Shown here piece by piece: positions 47,764 through 59,867 of a DNA stretch of 64,000 nucleotides. Origin of the DNA: Geosiphon pyriformis (Eukaryota > Glomeromycota > Glomeromycetes > Archaeosporales > Geosiphonaceae). The notes beneath the pieces are model-generated. The model saw only the letters and a program-made list of their open reading frames with translations, ran no database searches and was not told the DNA's origin. The stretch lies in the NCBI GenBank assembly GCA_016748015.1, contig JAAOMT010000543.1, positions 248,001 through 312,000 on the forward strand, given 5' to 3'. A program made the position numbers and the translations under genes. The stretch's first letter is position 1, and every line of letters begins with the position of its first letter.

Positions 47764-50700
47764 TTCCTTTTGCTTTCGTTTAAGAAGTAAGATCATCACA
47801 ATTTTTTCTTGAATGGTTGCATTTCCTTTACTCCCTTCTTCATTTCATTAATTAGGAAAAAATGATTCATTCTTTAAGCAATGAGTTGAGATTGGGCGAA
47901 AAATAACGAAATTGTGTATTCAGAAATTTCTTGGTCAAAAACTGAGCGCCAGACTTTATATGTCTATTTAAGAGTCATAATTATTCAATTATTTCATGAA
48001 TTGCAGTAACTTATGCTAATAAATTTTTTTTAAATATTGGACATTTCTTTTATTTTCAATATAAAACAAATAATATGATAATGTAACATATATCGTATTT
48101 AGAAATATTATGATTACATTCAGTGCTTATATAATTTCCAGGATTATATTAACGCAATAGCTAAATATTATTCAAACATTAAAAAACCTCCATCTCTTAA
48201 TTTAATTTAATTATTTCCAGCCATTTTTTAGTTTGACATTTAACGTTTAGCATTAATGTTTAGCGTTTTAATTTTTCCGCAAATAAATTATTAATATGCA
48301 GAATATAAAAATACGAACTACAAGAACCGAAAACTACTGAATCTGTCTTTTAATTTTTATAAATTGACATTATTTTTAATCAATTTTTGTTTAATTGGTC
48401 AAATAAAACAATCATGGCAAAAAATATTAAACTGGAATTCTGATAAGTAATTTTACTTATTAAGAAATCAAAAAAAAGTTTTTCCATATTAATGTTAAGC
48501 ATTGCCAATTTAAACATATATTTTATTTCTATTATGAACAAAATTAAAGCAAAAATTTTAAAACTGCTATTAAACCTAGCAAAATTTCTTCTTTAAAAAA
48601 TAATCAATTAGTCCAAAGTCAAATCCAATATCTTTTTCTTTTCTTTTTGAATTCTAAGAAATACCAACTGAAATTATTTTTTTGTCTTAAGATTTTTAAA
48701 AAAAATTAACAATTGTGATTTTGATTTGTAACAATATTTTTATAAATGCTCTTAAATTTATACTATTTGCCAAAAAAATTCAATGAAATTGAAATTAGAA
48801 CTGTATAAAAATTAGTTTATAAGTTTAAGAAAATTAATTTTATAAATTATATAGCAAAACAGCTATTATATTATAAAATATTATTTTTTTGTCATATTTG
48901 TTGAATGATAAATTTATATATATTGGTCGTAATTTTTTTGGTTAACCAGCTTTTTTATGATTCAAGATGCTTTTTGCTAATTTTTTAAGATTTTAATATA
49001 TTGTACTTATTAAAATTCTTGTTAAATTGTAAATTTTATTTGGTGTATACATTCTATATTTCCAGAAATTTAAAATTATGGTGTATTGTAATTTTAACTT
49101 GGATTTTTTATAACAAATTTTTATTAATAAAAATTTTTAAAAATTATGTGAAAATAATGTTAACATTTTAAGATAAATTTCAACACTTTTTTTAAAAAAG
49201 TTTTGTAATAAACTGCATTAAAAATTTTAAATTCAACTAATTGTATTAAAATTATTAATGTTTTTGTGAATTCAATAATTAAATATTTACTTATTTATAT
49301 TAAAATAAACTTAATTTGAATAATTTATAAATTATTCAAAAAAACAATTTTATATTGATACTTTTCAAACTTTAATTTTTCATGCTACCAAATTTTTTTA
49401 TATGTTTAGTAATTGATTTTGAGAGACAATAAGCTCAACTAATAATATGTTGTTTAATTACAACTAAAACACCAAGAGCAAAATCAAAAATTTAAATTAA
49501 CAATCAAAATAATAATTAAATATTAATTGTCAAAATAAAATATATTGAGAATATATGAAATGGAAACAAACTAATATAAAATAAGAATAATAATGTTTGA
49601 AGTAATCAAAAATAAAAATAAAAAAAGGAAATTGCTAAAAATTTCAAAAAAGCATGCAATTAAATAAGCTATAACAAAAATTGTAATCAACAAAAAATAA
49701 GTGAACTTAAATGATAAAAATTGAATATTAATTAACATAAGTTTTGAGTCTTATTGTCATTTTGTTGATTCGTAAAAAAACTAAATTGGCCAGGCTTTTA
49801 AAACATTTGGCCAATTAATTAAACTAATTAAAAAGATGGTTTTTGCGATTTAATATTAATAAATTTGTACAATCAAATTTTAACATTAGTCATTTGAAGA
49901 ATGTCAAAAAATAATCTTTATTATTTCCATTATGAAAGTTAAGTTGTTGAGTTGATGGGGAAAAATTTCTAAATAGAAGCTTATAATTTTCTTCAAACCA
50001 GTTGTTATTGAAAATAGCAACATTTAAAAATATCACCAATATTTTCCAACTAAAAATTACTCCACATACAATGTATGTTTTTAAACTATTATTATTTGAA
50101 TATAATAATTCTTCAAGAGAAACTTTATACTTTTCGTAAACTTCGAATCTTGGTAAAGACTCGTACGAAATATCAAATTATCTTTATTGATATAAATTTT
50201 TTTATGAAATACTTATTAACATATAGTGTAAATGCAACTTATCTCGCTTTATAATATCCGCAATAACTCTTTCGTTAAATGTTTCATGATAAAGTATTCT
50301 ATTCAAGTGTTTGTTATCTTTAAAAACTCTGTTCTAAGGCAAGAACTAAAGAATAACTTTTAAGTGGTAAGATTCGAGGGATAAAATTTAAAAGCACTTG
50401 TTTAAACGTGAAAAGGGACGATGAGTAAGTAATTCAATTACTCAGGTTTATACGCATGGCATCATTGATAACCTTTAAAGAATTTAATCAGATGAACGCA
50501 GAAAATTTTCTTGTTAAAGAGCTTTCTATCTCTTTCATTATTAGTTAAAAACGTTGTTAGATGGCAAAAGCCTAAAAAGTGGTCAAGAAATTGATGTAAA
50601 TGCGTTCAAGAATTTTGGTTTAGGGCTCCTTTGCCAAGGTAAGCAAGCCCGGAAATCTTCAAGAAATCCTGAAGAACTCTGATGGTGTAGTATTGAGCTT

Positions 50701-50778
50701 TACAGCGGAAATTTCGCGGAATACCTTAGACTCAGCATGGCGCTGCTGCTGGTTATCAAGTTTTAAATATTTTTTCCA
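47764..50778. other. AT-rich intergenic DNA
   Basis: Gene-free and extremely AT-rich from 47990 to 50400. The last 350 bases are more balanced (3' flank of the Sel1 gene). No RNA gene is seen. Confidence 0.6.
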
Positions 50779-51753
50779 TTAATGCCTCTTAAATAAGTTT
50801 TTTAGAAGTTGTCTGGACACATTTGAGCCTTGCTTATTCGCTCGGCGATGCCATTGAATTGCACGATGAATATCTTTGGCAGTTCCATAACCGTTTCTAT
50901 GGTGATGACCAACACAATCCAGCGCCGTATTCCGTCGTCTAGCAGACCTTCGCATCCAGTAAAGAGCCTTCCTATCATCTCGTTTCGAACCCATGGCGAG
51001 ATGGTAGCACATTGCCAAATTTTCTTGTCCCAGTGCATCTCCTAGTTCAGCAGATTTTCCAAACAATTCAAATGCTCGTTTTAAATCTACCGGAGTGTTG
51101 ATTCCTTTTTCATATGCCAAACCCAAGTTATTTAGACCTCTTGGACATCCCTGATTGGCTGATCGCTCATACCAATAAAAAGCTTGATTATTATCTACTG
51201 TGGTGCCGATGCCATTTCGATAACAGTAACCAAGATTACTTGCTCCTAAAGCATTGCCTCCTTTGGCTGATTTTTCATACCAATAGAATGCAAGCTGAAA
51301 GTCTTGCTGTATTTGTATTCCTTTTTCATAGCAGTATCCAACTTCGTTCTGAGCATTTGCATTCCCTGCCTCAGCTGCTCCCTTGAACAGCTGAAAAGCG
51401 AGTGATTTATCAACCACAACTCCAGTTCCAAATTTGTGGCATTTACCAAAAAGGTATTCACCGTAGGATTCCCCTCTTACTGCAGCCTGATAGTATGATT
51501 GGTATGCAAAATAATGGTCTTCTTCGATACCGATCCCAAATTGATAGCAGAAGCCTAATAAAACAAAGTCTTTACCAGTCGTTCCATCCGTGAGAAGTTT
51601 ACGAAAAAATTTCTCTTCGCCCTCCTCATTTTTTGCTAGTTCTCGCCGAATGTCAATTGAAACACCTTTGAGGTCAATCCCTTTTGAATAAGTATCTACA
51701 AATTTTGACCACATTTGTTCGCTCATTTCAGCGGATATATACCCGGTCGACAT
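50779..51753 (-). CDS. Sel1-repeat protein
   Basis: A single-exon 324-residue protein, ATG at 51753. After an N-terminal segment (1-60), about seven Sel1-like repeats of 36 residues follow, each with the pattern A-x-x-x-LG-x-CY-x-x-G-x-G-x-x-x-D-x-x-x-A. Examples are LLGFCYQFGIGIEEDHYFA, VGYCYEKGIQIQQDFQLA, LGYCYRNGIGTTVDNNQA and LGLAYEKGINTPVDLKRA. The last repeat (VGHHHRNGYGTAKDIHRA) replaces CY by HH. Such proteins are TPR-like scaffolds that hold signalling or degradation complexes. Sel1 genes are strongly multiplied in arbuscular mycorrhizal fungi, often fused to or beside kinases; here a kinase gene lies 3 kb to the left, but no linkage is shown. No signal peptide or membrane segment is seen. 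Confidence 0.9.
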   Translation of the reverse strand: MSTGYISAEMSEQMWSKFVDTYSKGIDLKGVSIDIRRELAKNEEGEEKFFRKLLTDGTTGKDFVLLGFCYQFGIGIEEDHYFAYQSYYQAAVRGESYGEYLFGKCHKFGTGVVVDKSLAFQLFKGAAEAGNANAQNEVGYCYEKGIQIQQDFQLAFYWYEKSAKGGNALGASNLGYCYRNGIGTTVDNNQAFYWYERSANQGCPRGLNNLGLAYEKGINTPVDLKRAFELFGKSAELGDALGQENLAMCYHLAMGSKRDDRKALYWMRRSARRRNTALDCVGHHHRNGYGTAKDIHRAIQWHRRANKQGSNVSRQLLKNLFKRH

Positions 51754-52639
51754 TTTTATAGAATCAACAGAAATCTTAAATGTGTTAGAATGAAACTTCT
51801 GGTCGATAGTAAAGAGTCCGCAAAAATTATTTCAAGTAGGATTCCACCGCGATCCAAAAAGTATATAAAAGAAGGATCTTTGATGAAATCAGCTTATGCT
51901 GACCTAAAGATTGATATACGAGTATCATACTGCATGGATGAATGATTTGGCTATTACGTAAACTATTTTATGTTACTGAAAAATTTACTTGTAAATCCCT
52001 AAAATTGTCAACTTAGGAAACGTTTCCCCAATAAGTGACAGAATGCAAGTGAAAAATTTTCAAGGAATTATATAGGGATAGTTTTATTTTGGAAAGATCG
52101 ACAATAAACCTTTTCATAGATCAGTTCCTGCCAACTTTTTCTTGAACGACTTAACTTACGCAAGGGGCAATATTCTGGCCTATTAGGTTTTAATTATTCG
52201 ATTCCACAAAACCTGAAGAAAAACATCTTTTGATATTTTGATAATCTGTGCAAGCATTCAGTTTGCGGTTTACCTAGAGTTAGTTCATGCAATTCCATAT
52301 ATTGTCCATTAAAATATAAATTCACAATATTGTTCAAAGTCTCCGAAACATCGAATTATGCAATCAGGGAAAGAAGATCCATTTCACGTGTTTTTTAAAA
52401 GTTTAAAAAAGCCCTTTTACGAGGACATGCCACGGACTTGCTATAAACCGATAATCTTACACATAATGGCTGTTATAATTTGCCTCGTACCTGAAAAAAT
52501 TTAAACCTTTGAAAACATTAAATTCTTGAGCAATTGACCAAATCCCTGCTTAGAATAAGCAGCCTTTTTCTCAAGCTCTTTTTCCTGGATGGTTCGGATA
52601 CATTTTGATTAATAGTGTACAATTTAGAGTATCTTACAT
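51754..52639. other. Intergenic between Sel1 gene and a gene fragment
   Basis: Upstream region of the minus-strand Sel1 gene. A 48-codon plus-strand frame (52358-52504) has a polar start and a hydrophobic end; I do not call it. Nothing else. Confidence 0.45.
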
Positions 52640-52890
52640 CTTCTGACCTTTGCAACGGGCTGCTATCACTTTTCCCTCTCGTCAATGGCAGGCAGAGCAC
52701 TCCTTCCCTGCATGCAGCAAATAAAGACTGCGTTAATGGTAAGAATATCTTGTGATAATTCATCTTATCGGAGGTAGCATCATCAAAGAGAACCACGAAT
52801 TGATGATATATATTGAAAGAGGTCAAAGGCAATTCAGCAAAGCCTATCATGGTGGTTGCCTGAAACAAATAAAGATTATTGTTGTTCCTA
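52640..52890 (-). pseudogene. Fragment resembling the N-terminal region of fungal signalling proteins
   Basis: On the minus strand, after a possible acceptor (gtttcag near 52863), the sequence reads TTMIGFAELPLTSFNIYHQF, then VVLFDDATSDKMNYHKIFLP, LTQSLFAACREGVL and LPLTRGKSDSSPLQRSEDVR. The pattern of a short helical N-terminal domain with FLPLTQSL is familiar to me from kinase- or Sel1-type proteins of these fungi, but I cannot name the domain. No continuation in phase was found on either side, and the rest of the 126-codon frame is basic and unlike protein. It is likely a detached exon or dead copy. Confidence 0.3.
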
Positions 52891-53421
52891 GAGAGCACAA
52901 GGTAATAAAAGCTCAGTGTTGAATTTTTTAGAGTTGTATATTAGGCAGTCTCCTGCAAAATGTAATATTTTTGTGCCTGAAAATATAGTAAGATTCTTCG
53001 TTAAGCATTTAGTAATAAAAGCTCTTTTAAAATCTTTCTTAACACTTATTCATAATTGTAAGAATATCAAGGGAGCTGTACCATTGATTTCCCCCGTTTT
53101 ATTGTTCTTATCTGAACGATAACAGATTCTGTAGCTCCGCGATGCAAACTTTGTTGATTTCATAATTGATTCCAACGTTTAAATAAGCGTCATAGATAAT
53201 TTATGCTAGATTTCGGGAGATTCTTGTTCACCCATTTCCTGGAAATTAAAAAGAGCTTTAAGGGTATAATTAAGTGTCACGAATATTTCAAAACTTCAAA
53301 AAAAAAAAAGAATATTTCTGAAGCAAAGAGATAATTATTGAGGGTTTGGATCCGTTTAATAACAGGCTAATGATCCTGACAAAGAATTGTTGATTGTTAC
53401 AGCCTTTTTAATATGATCAGA

Positions 53422-54710
53422 CTACAAATTTAGCACATAACCAATAACCAAAAATGGGAAAAATATATTTGATGGTAAAGCTATAAATAAGGCAATCAAA
53501 AATAGGATTTCCATAAAATCACGAAATAATGAACTGCTACCAGTACTGAGTTTAGTTGAGTTGTACCCATTTGTGAATGATTCTAATGCGTGATTGGTCT
53601 CTGTTTTTTGCAAAAAAATGTAAGAATATTAGAAAAACACTAAAATATAATTATTCATGAATTGGGTGAAGCTATCCCAACCTTCGGTTTCGTTTGAAAA
53701 TGAAGACTTTTGCCAAATTTCAGTATTCCCCTTTTTCAATGTTTCTTTTATTTGCTTCTGTTGTTTTATGACTATTGTGTCAGAATAACTTTCATTTTTA
53801 TGGAATATATCTAAGTTTTACAATATGAAATCGAAAAAGATTAGACGTAACCTCAAGTAAAAAATACTTCATATTTGATCCACTTACCTTTTTTGACTTT
53901 AGAACTTGAATCATGGCTTGGATTAAAATTTTCATTCGTTTCGGGAAGTGCAGCAACAATATTGGTTATATGCCTGTCGTTATTTAAAATCTCCATCAGA
54001 CCTCCTTGCTCGTTAGTGAAGGTAGCTGCGAGTATAGCGATAACCTCCAAGTTGTTTTCATTTAAGGCAAAAAATTTATTTCGATGTTTAATAGCTTGCT
54101 CTTTTACTTCTTTGCGCTTTTTATTTCGCTCGCTCCTATCATCACGGCTTTCTCCTTGTGGAATAAACATCACTTCAACAATGATAAAAATACCCCATCC
54201 ATCCGTAAAAATAAAATTACTGCTCCTGCGATGATGTTTATCTGTAACAGCTTGCCAATTGAATTCAAATAAATAATGAAATCCTGGGATCCATTTATCG
54301 CTATACTCTAATAATTGATTTTGCCATTCATAATTTTCCTGATCTTGCGAATCCGATGTGAAATCGGCCCATTTTTTCCTAATGTTTTTATCAATTTCTA
54401 CCGAGTTAGAATGAAATTGATAAAAGTAACGGGTGATTGGAATAATACGCTCTAGGTGTCGAAGAGATTTTTGCTCATCCCAATCGTATTCTTCAATACG
54501 ATTACCACGTTGTCGAATATTTTTTGGGAGATGGTGCTCCTCAAAATCCTGGTGAAAATCATATGTATATTTCTTTGTCCCTTTTAGTTTCGTCAAACCA
54601 GTGTCATCATCTGGAAGAAGAAAGCTGGTTTTACCCTCCTGTATGGCTTTGTAAAAAAGTTTGCACTTTTTTAAGGTTAAAATTGAGAAGTCGCGTTGGA
54701 TATCTGACAT
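53422..54710 (-). CDS. Unrecognised protein with a C-terminal membrane segment
   Basis: A model of three exons, 54710-53888, 53810-53641 and 53598-53422, gives 389 residues. The first junction is good (gtaagt donor, cttag acceptor, phase 1) and turns an apparent stop into KKDIFHKNESYSD. The second intron would be only 42 bases, so the end is less certain; without it the protein ends at NNYILVFF. The N-terminal part has DIQRDFSILTLKKCKLFYKA. The middle holds DKWIPGFHYLFEFNWQ, a strand-like TDGWGIFIIVEVMFIPQGE and a charged helix. The last 25 residues are hydrophobic (FMEILFLIALFIALP, then FFPFLVIGYVL), which suggests a tail anchor. No family is recognised. The E-x-[M] strand loosely recalls nuclease-like folds, but the key residues are not convincing. 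No signal peptide. Confidence 0.6.
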
Positions 54711-55003
54711 GGCTAATAATAATAATGAGCTCGAAATTTGTCATTAAATATTAAAAAGAAAATACGTAACTATTACCAAATGCTTGATTTATGCTTGGAA
54801 AAGCGCTCTAACCATTTAATGATTGTACACATCATCCGGTTCGGTGTTTAAAATTTTCCGCCCATCGATAATAGAAAATAGGGGTTTAAAACTTTAGATG
54901 ACCAACTTTACAGGAGACAACTATTTTAGCCGAAAAAATGAAGACTTTTGAAATGTATTTTAAATAGAAGGCAAAACAGTTGATTCGAGATTTTTTCCTA
55001 AAT

Positions 55004-56871
55004 CTATAATTTTGCGCTGAATTGCTTTGAATCAACAGTGGTGCCCTTTTCACCCAAAAAATGTCGACGCAAATATGGGTTTAAAAACATTCCATCGGGA
55101 TCCAATTTTTCACGTAATCTTTGGAAATCTTGAAATTTTGGGTAGGATTTGGTCAGCTCCTCAGAAGTCATTGTGTGTGCCTAAAAGTTGCAATGATTTT
55201 GAGTGAAAGGCTATGAACATGTAAATGAATATAATTTGCAAACCTTTGCCCAATGTGGACGACCTTGGCATGATCTCATAATTTCTTCGTATGCGGCCCA
55301 ATATTTTTTGTAAGGAACAGGTGCATGGTATGGTCTAATGAAAATCAGAAAGTGAATATAACAGTTGAAAGTGAATATAACAGTTGAAAGATCACAAAAT
55401 AATCTCTTAAACATGCCCTAGTGATTTTTCTTGTACATACCTATACATTATAATGCCTATGTAGCATACTTTCCTCCCAAAAGCAGGGCTTAGCCATATA
55501 TCATCCTCATCAACAAAACGCACTTCTATCGGAAAATGAACATTGGAATTAGTTTCCTCTATCCATTTTTCAATCTTTTTGATCGCCTCCTTTGTTCTTT
55601 CCCATGGAATCGCCCATTCATTGACGTATTGTGGGAACAAACAATCGAAATTGAACACTTTATAAGAATCATCGACAACAAAAGTTTCTTTGGTAAATTT
55701 CAACTTGAACATGGTACGCGTGAGTGACGGAATCCAGGTCGGTTGAAAGCGGACAAAATACAATATAAATTGGTATAAATGAAACCCAAGAAGCGTCTCC
55801 CGGAAATATCCAATCGTGTTTGATTGTTTTTTCTTTTAATAAAAAATAAGCATAAGTGAAATACTTGATCAAAGCTATTTTACTACAATGAAAATACCTT
55901 GGTAGATCGATTTGCTTTCCATAAAACACAATCATCAGTGTGAGGAAACCACCAGAATCGTACATGTTCAGCTGAGTGAACTATGTTATCCAGGTCATCA
56001 AGAATTTCATTCAACTTCACCGGCTTCTGTATAGCTTCAAGCCGAAACCTTGGCTCACACTGAATGGTGATACGGGTAATAATACCAAGTGAGCCAACAC
56101 CGCATAACGCAGCTTTAAATATGTCTGGATTTGAGTTTTGGGAACAGTTTAATCTTGCTCCAGAAGATAAAATTAATGTAAGCTCAATTATCTAGAGAAA
56201 AAATCAAAGAAAAATTCTGAACTTGGGAATCAACTAATGAAAGTGATGAAATACTAAGAATTTGAAATAATACCAAGCTTGAAAGGACACCATAATTTAT
56301 TCCTGTCCCGTGGGTAGCAGTGCTAATTGCTCCAGCAACACTTTGATCAGAAATCGAGCCAAGATTTCCCAAAGCTAAACCTCGAGATTTGAGCTCTTCA
56401 TTTAATTGGTGTAGACGAATTCCAGCTTCAACTGTTACTGTCATTAACTTTTGATCAAACTACTTGTGCCGAGGAAATATCAAAACGGTTTTAAAAATAT
56501 TGAAATAACATCCAGAAAAGCAAAATATAATTTACCTCCAACACATGATTCAGCTTGTCCAAATTTATCATGTAATCAGTAGTACAAGCAAGATCAGATG
56601 GGGAATGGCCAGCACCAACGACTTTTATTTTTTTGTGATTATTCCTTGCTAATTCGATAATCTTTTAAAAATCGAGACAGGATTTTTTTTTTACAAAAAG
56701 AAATATTCTGAAATAAAAATTCCATAATTTTCCCAGAAAAGATCATACATTGATTAATTCATCTTCTGTAGCTGGCTTAAAGTATAACTCCGGTTTGCAA
56801 CTAAAGGTCTTTGCCCAATTATAAAATCGGTAATCTTTTGTCTTTGGAATTTCACTAAATTCTGGTTCCAT
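55004..56871 (-). CDS. ALO1: D-arabinono-1,4-lactone oxidase
   Basis: Seven exons join in phase: 56871-56749, 56661-56536, 56459-56274, 56191-55898, 55832-55441, 55334-55244 and 55180-55004. The product is 462 residues, shorter than yeast ALO1 (about 526). It oxidises D-arabinono-1,4-lactone to D-erythroascorbate, the fungal ascorbate analogue, at the mitochondrial outer membrane. The FAD domain covers roughly residues 1-190: NWAKTFSCKPELYFKPATED at the N-terminus, GAGHSPSD at 57-64 with His60 as the expected covalent flavin site, and THGTGINYGVLSS before the second FAD motif. The ALO domain follows, with HVRFWWFPHTD at 221-231, IPIEVRF-like FPIEVRFVDEDD, and a C-terminus with GRPHWAK, DPDGMFLNPYLRRHFL. 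ATG at 56871 gives a short leader without an extra extension. No damage was seen. Confidence 0.95.
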
Positions 56872-57729
56872 TACATGAAAAACCAATTTAAAAGAAGTAT
56901 CAGTTTAATAATATTATCGTTGTTTGCTGAGAATTTTGGCTTTTAGTTTTTCTAAAATAAATATTGGGATGGGGGAATCGTAAAATTATATTATTGCTGC
57001 AGATCTGTAAATTTATAAGAGATTGTACCACCTAGATACAATCATGATGGTAAAATCACGATGATGACAAATCAAGACTTTTAAGACTTTTGAATTGTTT
57101 AAGTTAAAAAATGATGTAGAATGAAACAAAGATAATAAGTAGACCTCTTCAAAGCCATAGAATTCAACCTTTAAGCTTATCGATAAATCATTCCATAGTA
57201 TCAAATGTCACATATTAAATATCGCAATGTACATGTATTTGGCATTATTAAAAAGAAAGATTCCACTAGTTATTTTGTAAAATTAGCTTGAGAAGTTTTT
57301 GATTTTACGTTAATCTAATAGTAGCTGATCCTTAAAGCTTTCAAAAAAAAAATTTAATAAAGCAAAACATTATTGATATCGCTGTGAAAAAAGAAAGAAT
57401 GGTATTTAACAGACAATACTTGTTTATTATGTAAGCTGATTAAAAGATTGAATTGAACTTTTTGGGAATATATATATATATTTTAATTCTAAATCGAAGC
57501 CAAGATTTTGAATCAAAGCTTTTAATCAAGAAAAGCCTAATCTAATTTGATTTTGAAAAAGTTGTATATTACAAATTAAATTGTTTGATGAAATTGACTT
57601 TATGAAGTTTTTAAAATTTAAATTCAATTGAATGTCAAAAATGAATTGAATTAAAATTTTTTACAAGGATTAAACCCATAAATTTTAATTTTTTTTTGCT
57701 TTGCCTCGTTCTGAAGGATCCAAAAGAAA

Positions 57730-57730
57730 G

Positions 57731-57768
<38 letters not shown>
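57730..57768 (+). repeat. ATA trinucleotide microsatellite
   Basis: About thirteen ATA/TAA units. Confidence 0.95.
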
Positions 57769-59350
57769 TTTAAAAAAATCTGAATTATACAAAGAAAAAC
57801 TTTATTTTTGGTAATTTAACAAAGATAATAAGTTGTTGGAAATCCGTCAATTTTATGCAGGGTGAGTAAAAAGAGATCTTTAAAAAATATTTTGAAAAAA
57901 ATTCACATTTTGAATTATAGATCAAATTTGATTTTATGATTTTTGACCATGAATTCAAATAATTTTAAAGGTAGAAAGGTGTTTTCAAAAAAAAAATATA
58001 ACCTAAGAATTCAATTATTCTTCTAAAGTTTTTTAATACAATTTGTTTTTTTATTCTACAACAAATATTTAAATTATTCAAAGTAATTTTAATATCATTG
58101 AAACTCTTTAAAAACTTTTCATTTAGATTTTAAAATTTCAAAAGTTTTTTGAAAAAATAATCATTGTTTTTCCCACATGTTTGAATATACTATTTTTTCA
58201 AATAATTTAATCTCCAATAAGCCTTCATCAAACAAGTAAAAATTTTAAAGGAAAACTTTGAATACTAATTTATATTTCTGCACTGAAATTGTGAAATAAA
58301 AAAAATAATTTACAAGTTAGAATGAAAAAAAATGAAAAATCATAAATAACTTTAACACAAGTATATTTTGATTTCATGAATTGAAATTTGAATTTGCAGA
58401 TTTAATTCCTATCAGGAAGGACTGTAAAAAAGTTTGTTATAGGAAATGTTTAATTACTTCTAGATCGAAGTATCATTTTTTATTGTTTTAAAATTTCCTC
58501 ACAAAATAATTATTAGTTTTTGTTAAGCTATGATGATGGCAATTTCAAAAATTCTTGAGATTAAACCAATTTCTCTAAAAAAAAAATTTGGAAATTAGAA
58601 AATTATGAAATTGCGTAGGAAACCCAATTTAGCGAGAATCATAAAAATGACCTGATTGCATTCTAAAAAGCTTCAACATACATTTATAAAGTTCAAGAAA
58701 GACTTATGTTGGTTTGTTTTTCCATAGTTCAATCTTGGATGATGAAAATTTAATTTTATCATTTTTCAATTAAGAGAGCACTTTGAAATTGATAAAATGT
58801 TAGCATGGATAATTCAAAGTTTCATTTAAAGTTAATATCTGCACATACACACCATATGATGAACATTAATATCATGTGATTTTCCCCTGTTTTAGGGAGT
58901 GTGATCAAAAAATATTTTTCCAATAAAAAGTATAGAGTCAGTTTAAACCTGCAGGTTAATTTGGGCGTTTTTCTTATCAATCACAATTCACACGACATAT
59001 TCAAGTTTCGAAAGATGTCAAAAACGATCTAACGTTTTTACATTTCAGGGGTGCATAATTTTCGAAAATAATTTGACAATAGCTATGATAAAAAAGTTAC
59101 TTGTTTATTTAAAGTTTCATAAGGGAAATATTTAAAGTCCTATTGATTTTGCTAAGCTAAATAACCTATGCTAATTTTTAAATTGATCCATAGCATAGCA
59201 CTAGTTTTGATATGTGATTATGATTTTAGGGATTGGGAAAACAAAAGTTTTTATTTCCTTTAAAAGAAGTCGATTTTTTAAAACTTTGAAATTCTATTGG
59301 TCTTTCTTTCATAGATTGTATTTAAATTTTATGCAATGCTCCCTTAAAGG

Positions 59351-59384
59351 AGAGGGAGGGAGGGAGGGAGGGAGGGGGGGGGGG
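59351..59384 (+). repeat. GGGA tract and poly-G run
   Basis: Six GGGA-like units followed by about eleven G. Guanine runs of this density could fold into a quadruplex; it is one of very few G-rich spots in the window. Confidence 0.95.
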
Positions 59385-59504
59385 TTAACAGAAAAGCTGG
59401 TAAATAATTTTTTTTACCAATGATTTTCCCTCCTGCTTCCAAAACTTTCTCTTATTAAGAATCAAAGTTTAATAAGTTTTGCTAATTTTTGCATTAATTT
59501 TCAT

Positions 59505-59867
59505 ATGATAATTAATAAAGTTACAAATACTCTCTTTTCTTTCACAAAAATCCCAGAAGAAATCATTTGTTCAATATTTCAGCAAGTTCTCAAAGATTAT
59601 TCTAATTTAATTGGAAAGATCTATCATCAAAATGACCAATTAAAATATATCTTTATCAAAAAGTTTTTTCTGAAGATTCCTTTTAGAATTTCACACAACA
59701 TTACCGCAAAAGAAGAAATTTATAGGATAAATATTGGCCACTATTTTTTATTAAAATTTATCTCATGGATTGTACGAAATCGTTTATTCATCGAATCACC
59801 AAAAAAATTGAGCTTTTTCACGAAATCCGATATCTATATTAAACTCTATTTTAAGTTCATTAATTGA
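59505..59867 (+). CDS. Short F-box-like ORF, possibly truncated
   Basis: ATG to TGA, 120 residues. The N-terminal region FTKIPEEIICSIFQQVL followed by DYSNLIGKIY has the order of an F-box (Pro, Glu-Ile, Ile-Phe, then Asp-hydrophobic). The remainder is rich in Ile, Lys and Phe, with no LRR region. It could be a truncated F-box gene or a chance frame in AT-rich sequence. An overlapping minus-strand frame (60116-59796) is less convincing. Confidence 0.3.
   Translation: MIINKVTNTLFSFTKIPEEIICSIFQQVLKDYSNLIGKIYHQNDQLKYIFIKKFFLKIPFRISHNITAKEEIYRINIGHYFLLKFISWIVRNRLFIESPKKLSFFTKSDIYIKLYFKFIN

Larger units (their letters stand above)
56872..59504. other. AT-rich intergenic DNA with ATA and GGGA tracts
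   Basis: The first few hundred bases are the upstream region of the minus-strand oxidase gene. The rest is AT-rich and gene-free. Simple repeats are listed separately. Confidence 0.6.

Noticed and set aside
52358-52504. 48-codon plus-strand frame with a hydrophobic end
   Set aside because: Too short, no signal-peptide shape at the start, no supporting context.
53853-54710. Nuclease-like fold for the unrecognised 53.4-54.7 kb protein
   Set aside because: A strand IIVEVMF resembles a PD-(D/E)xK core, but the Lys is Met and other acidic positions do not fit.
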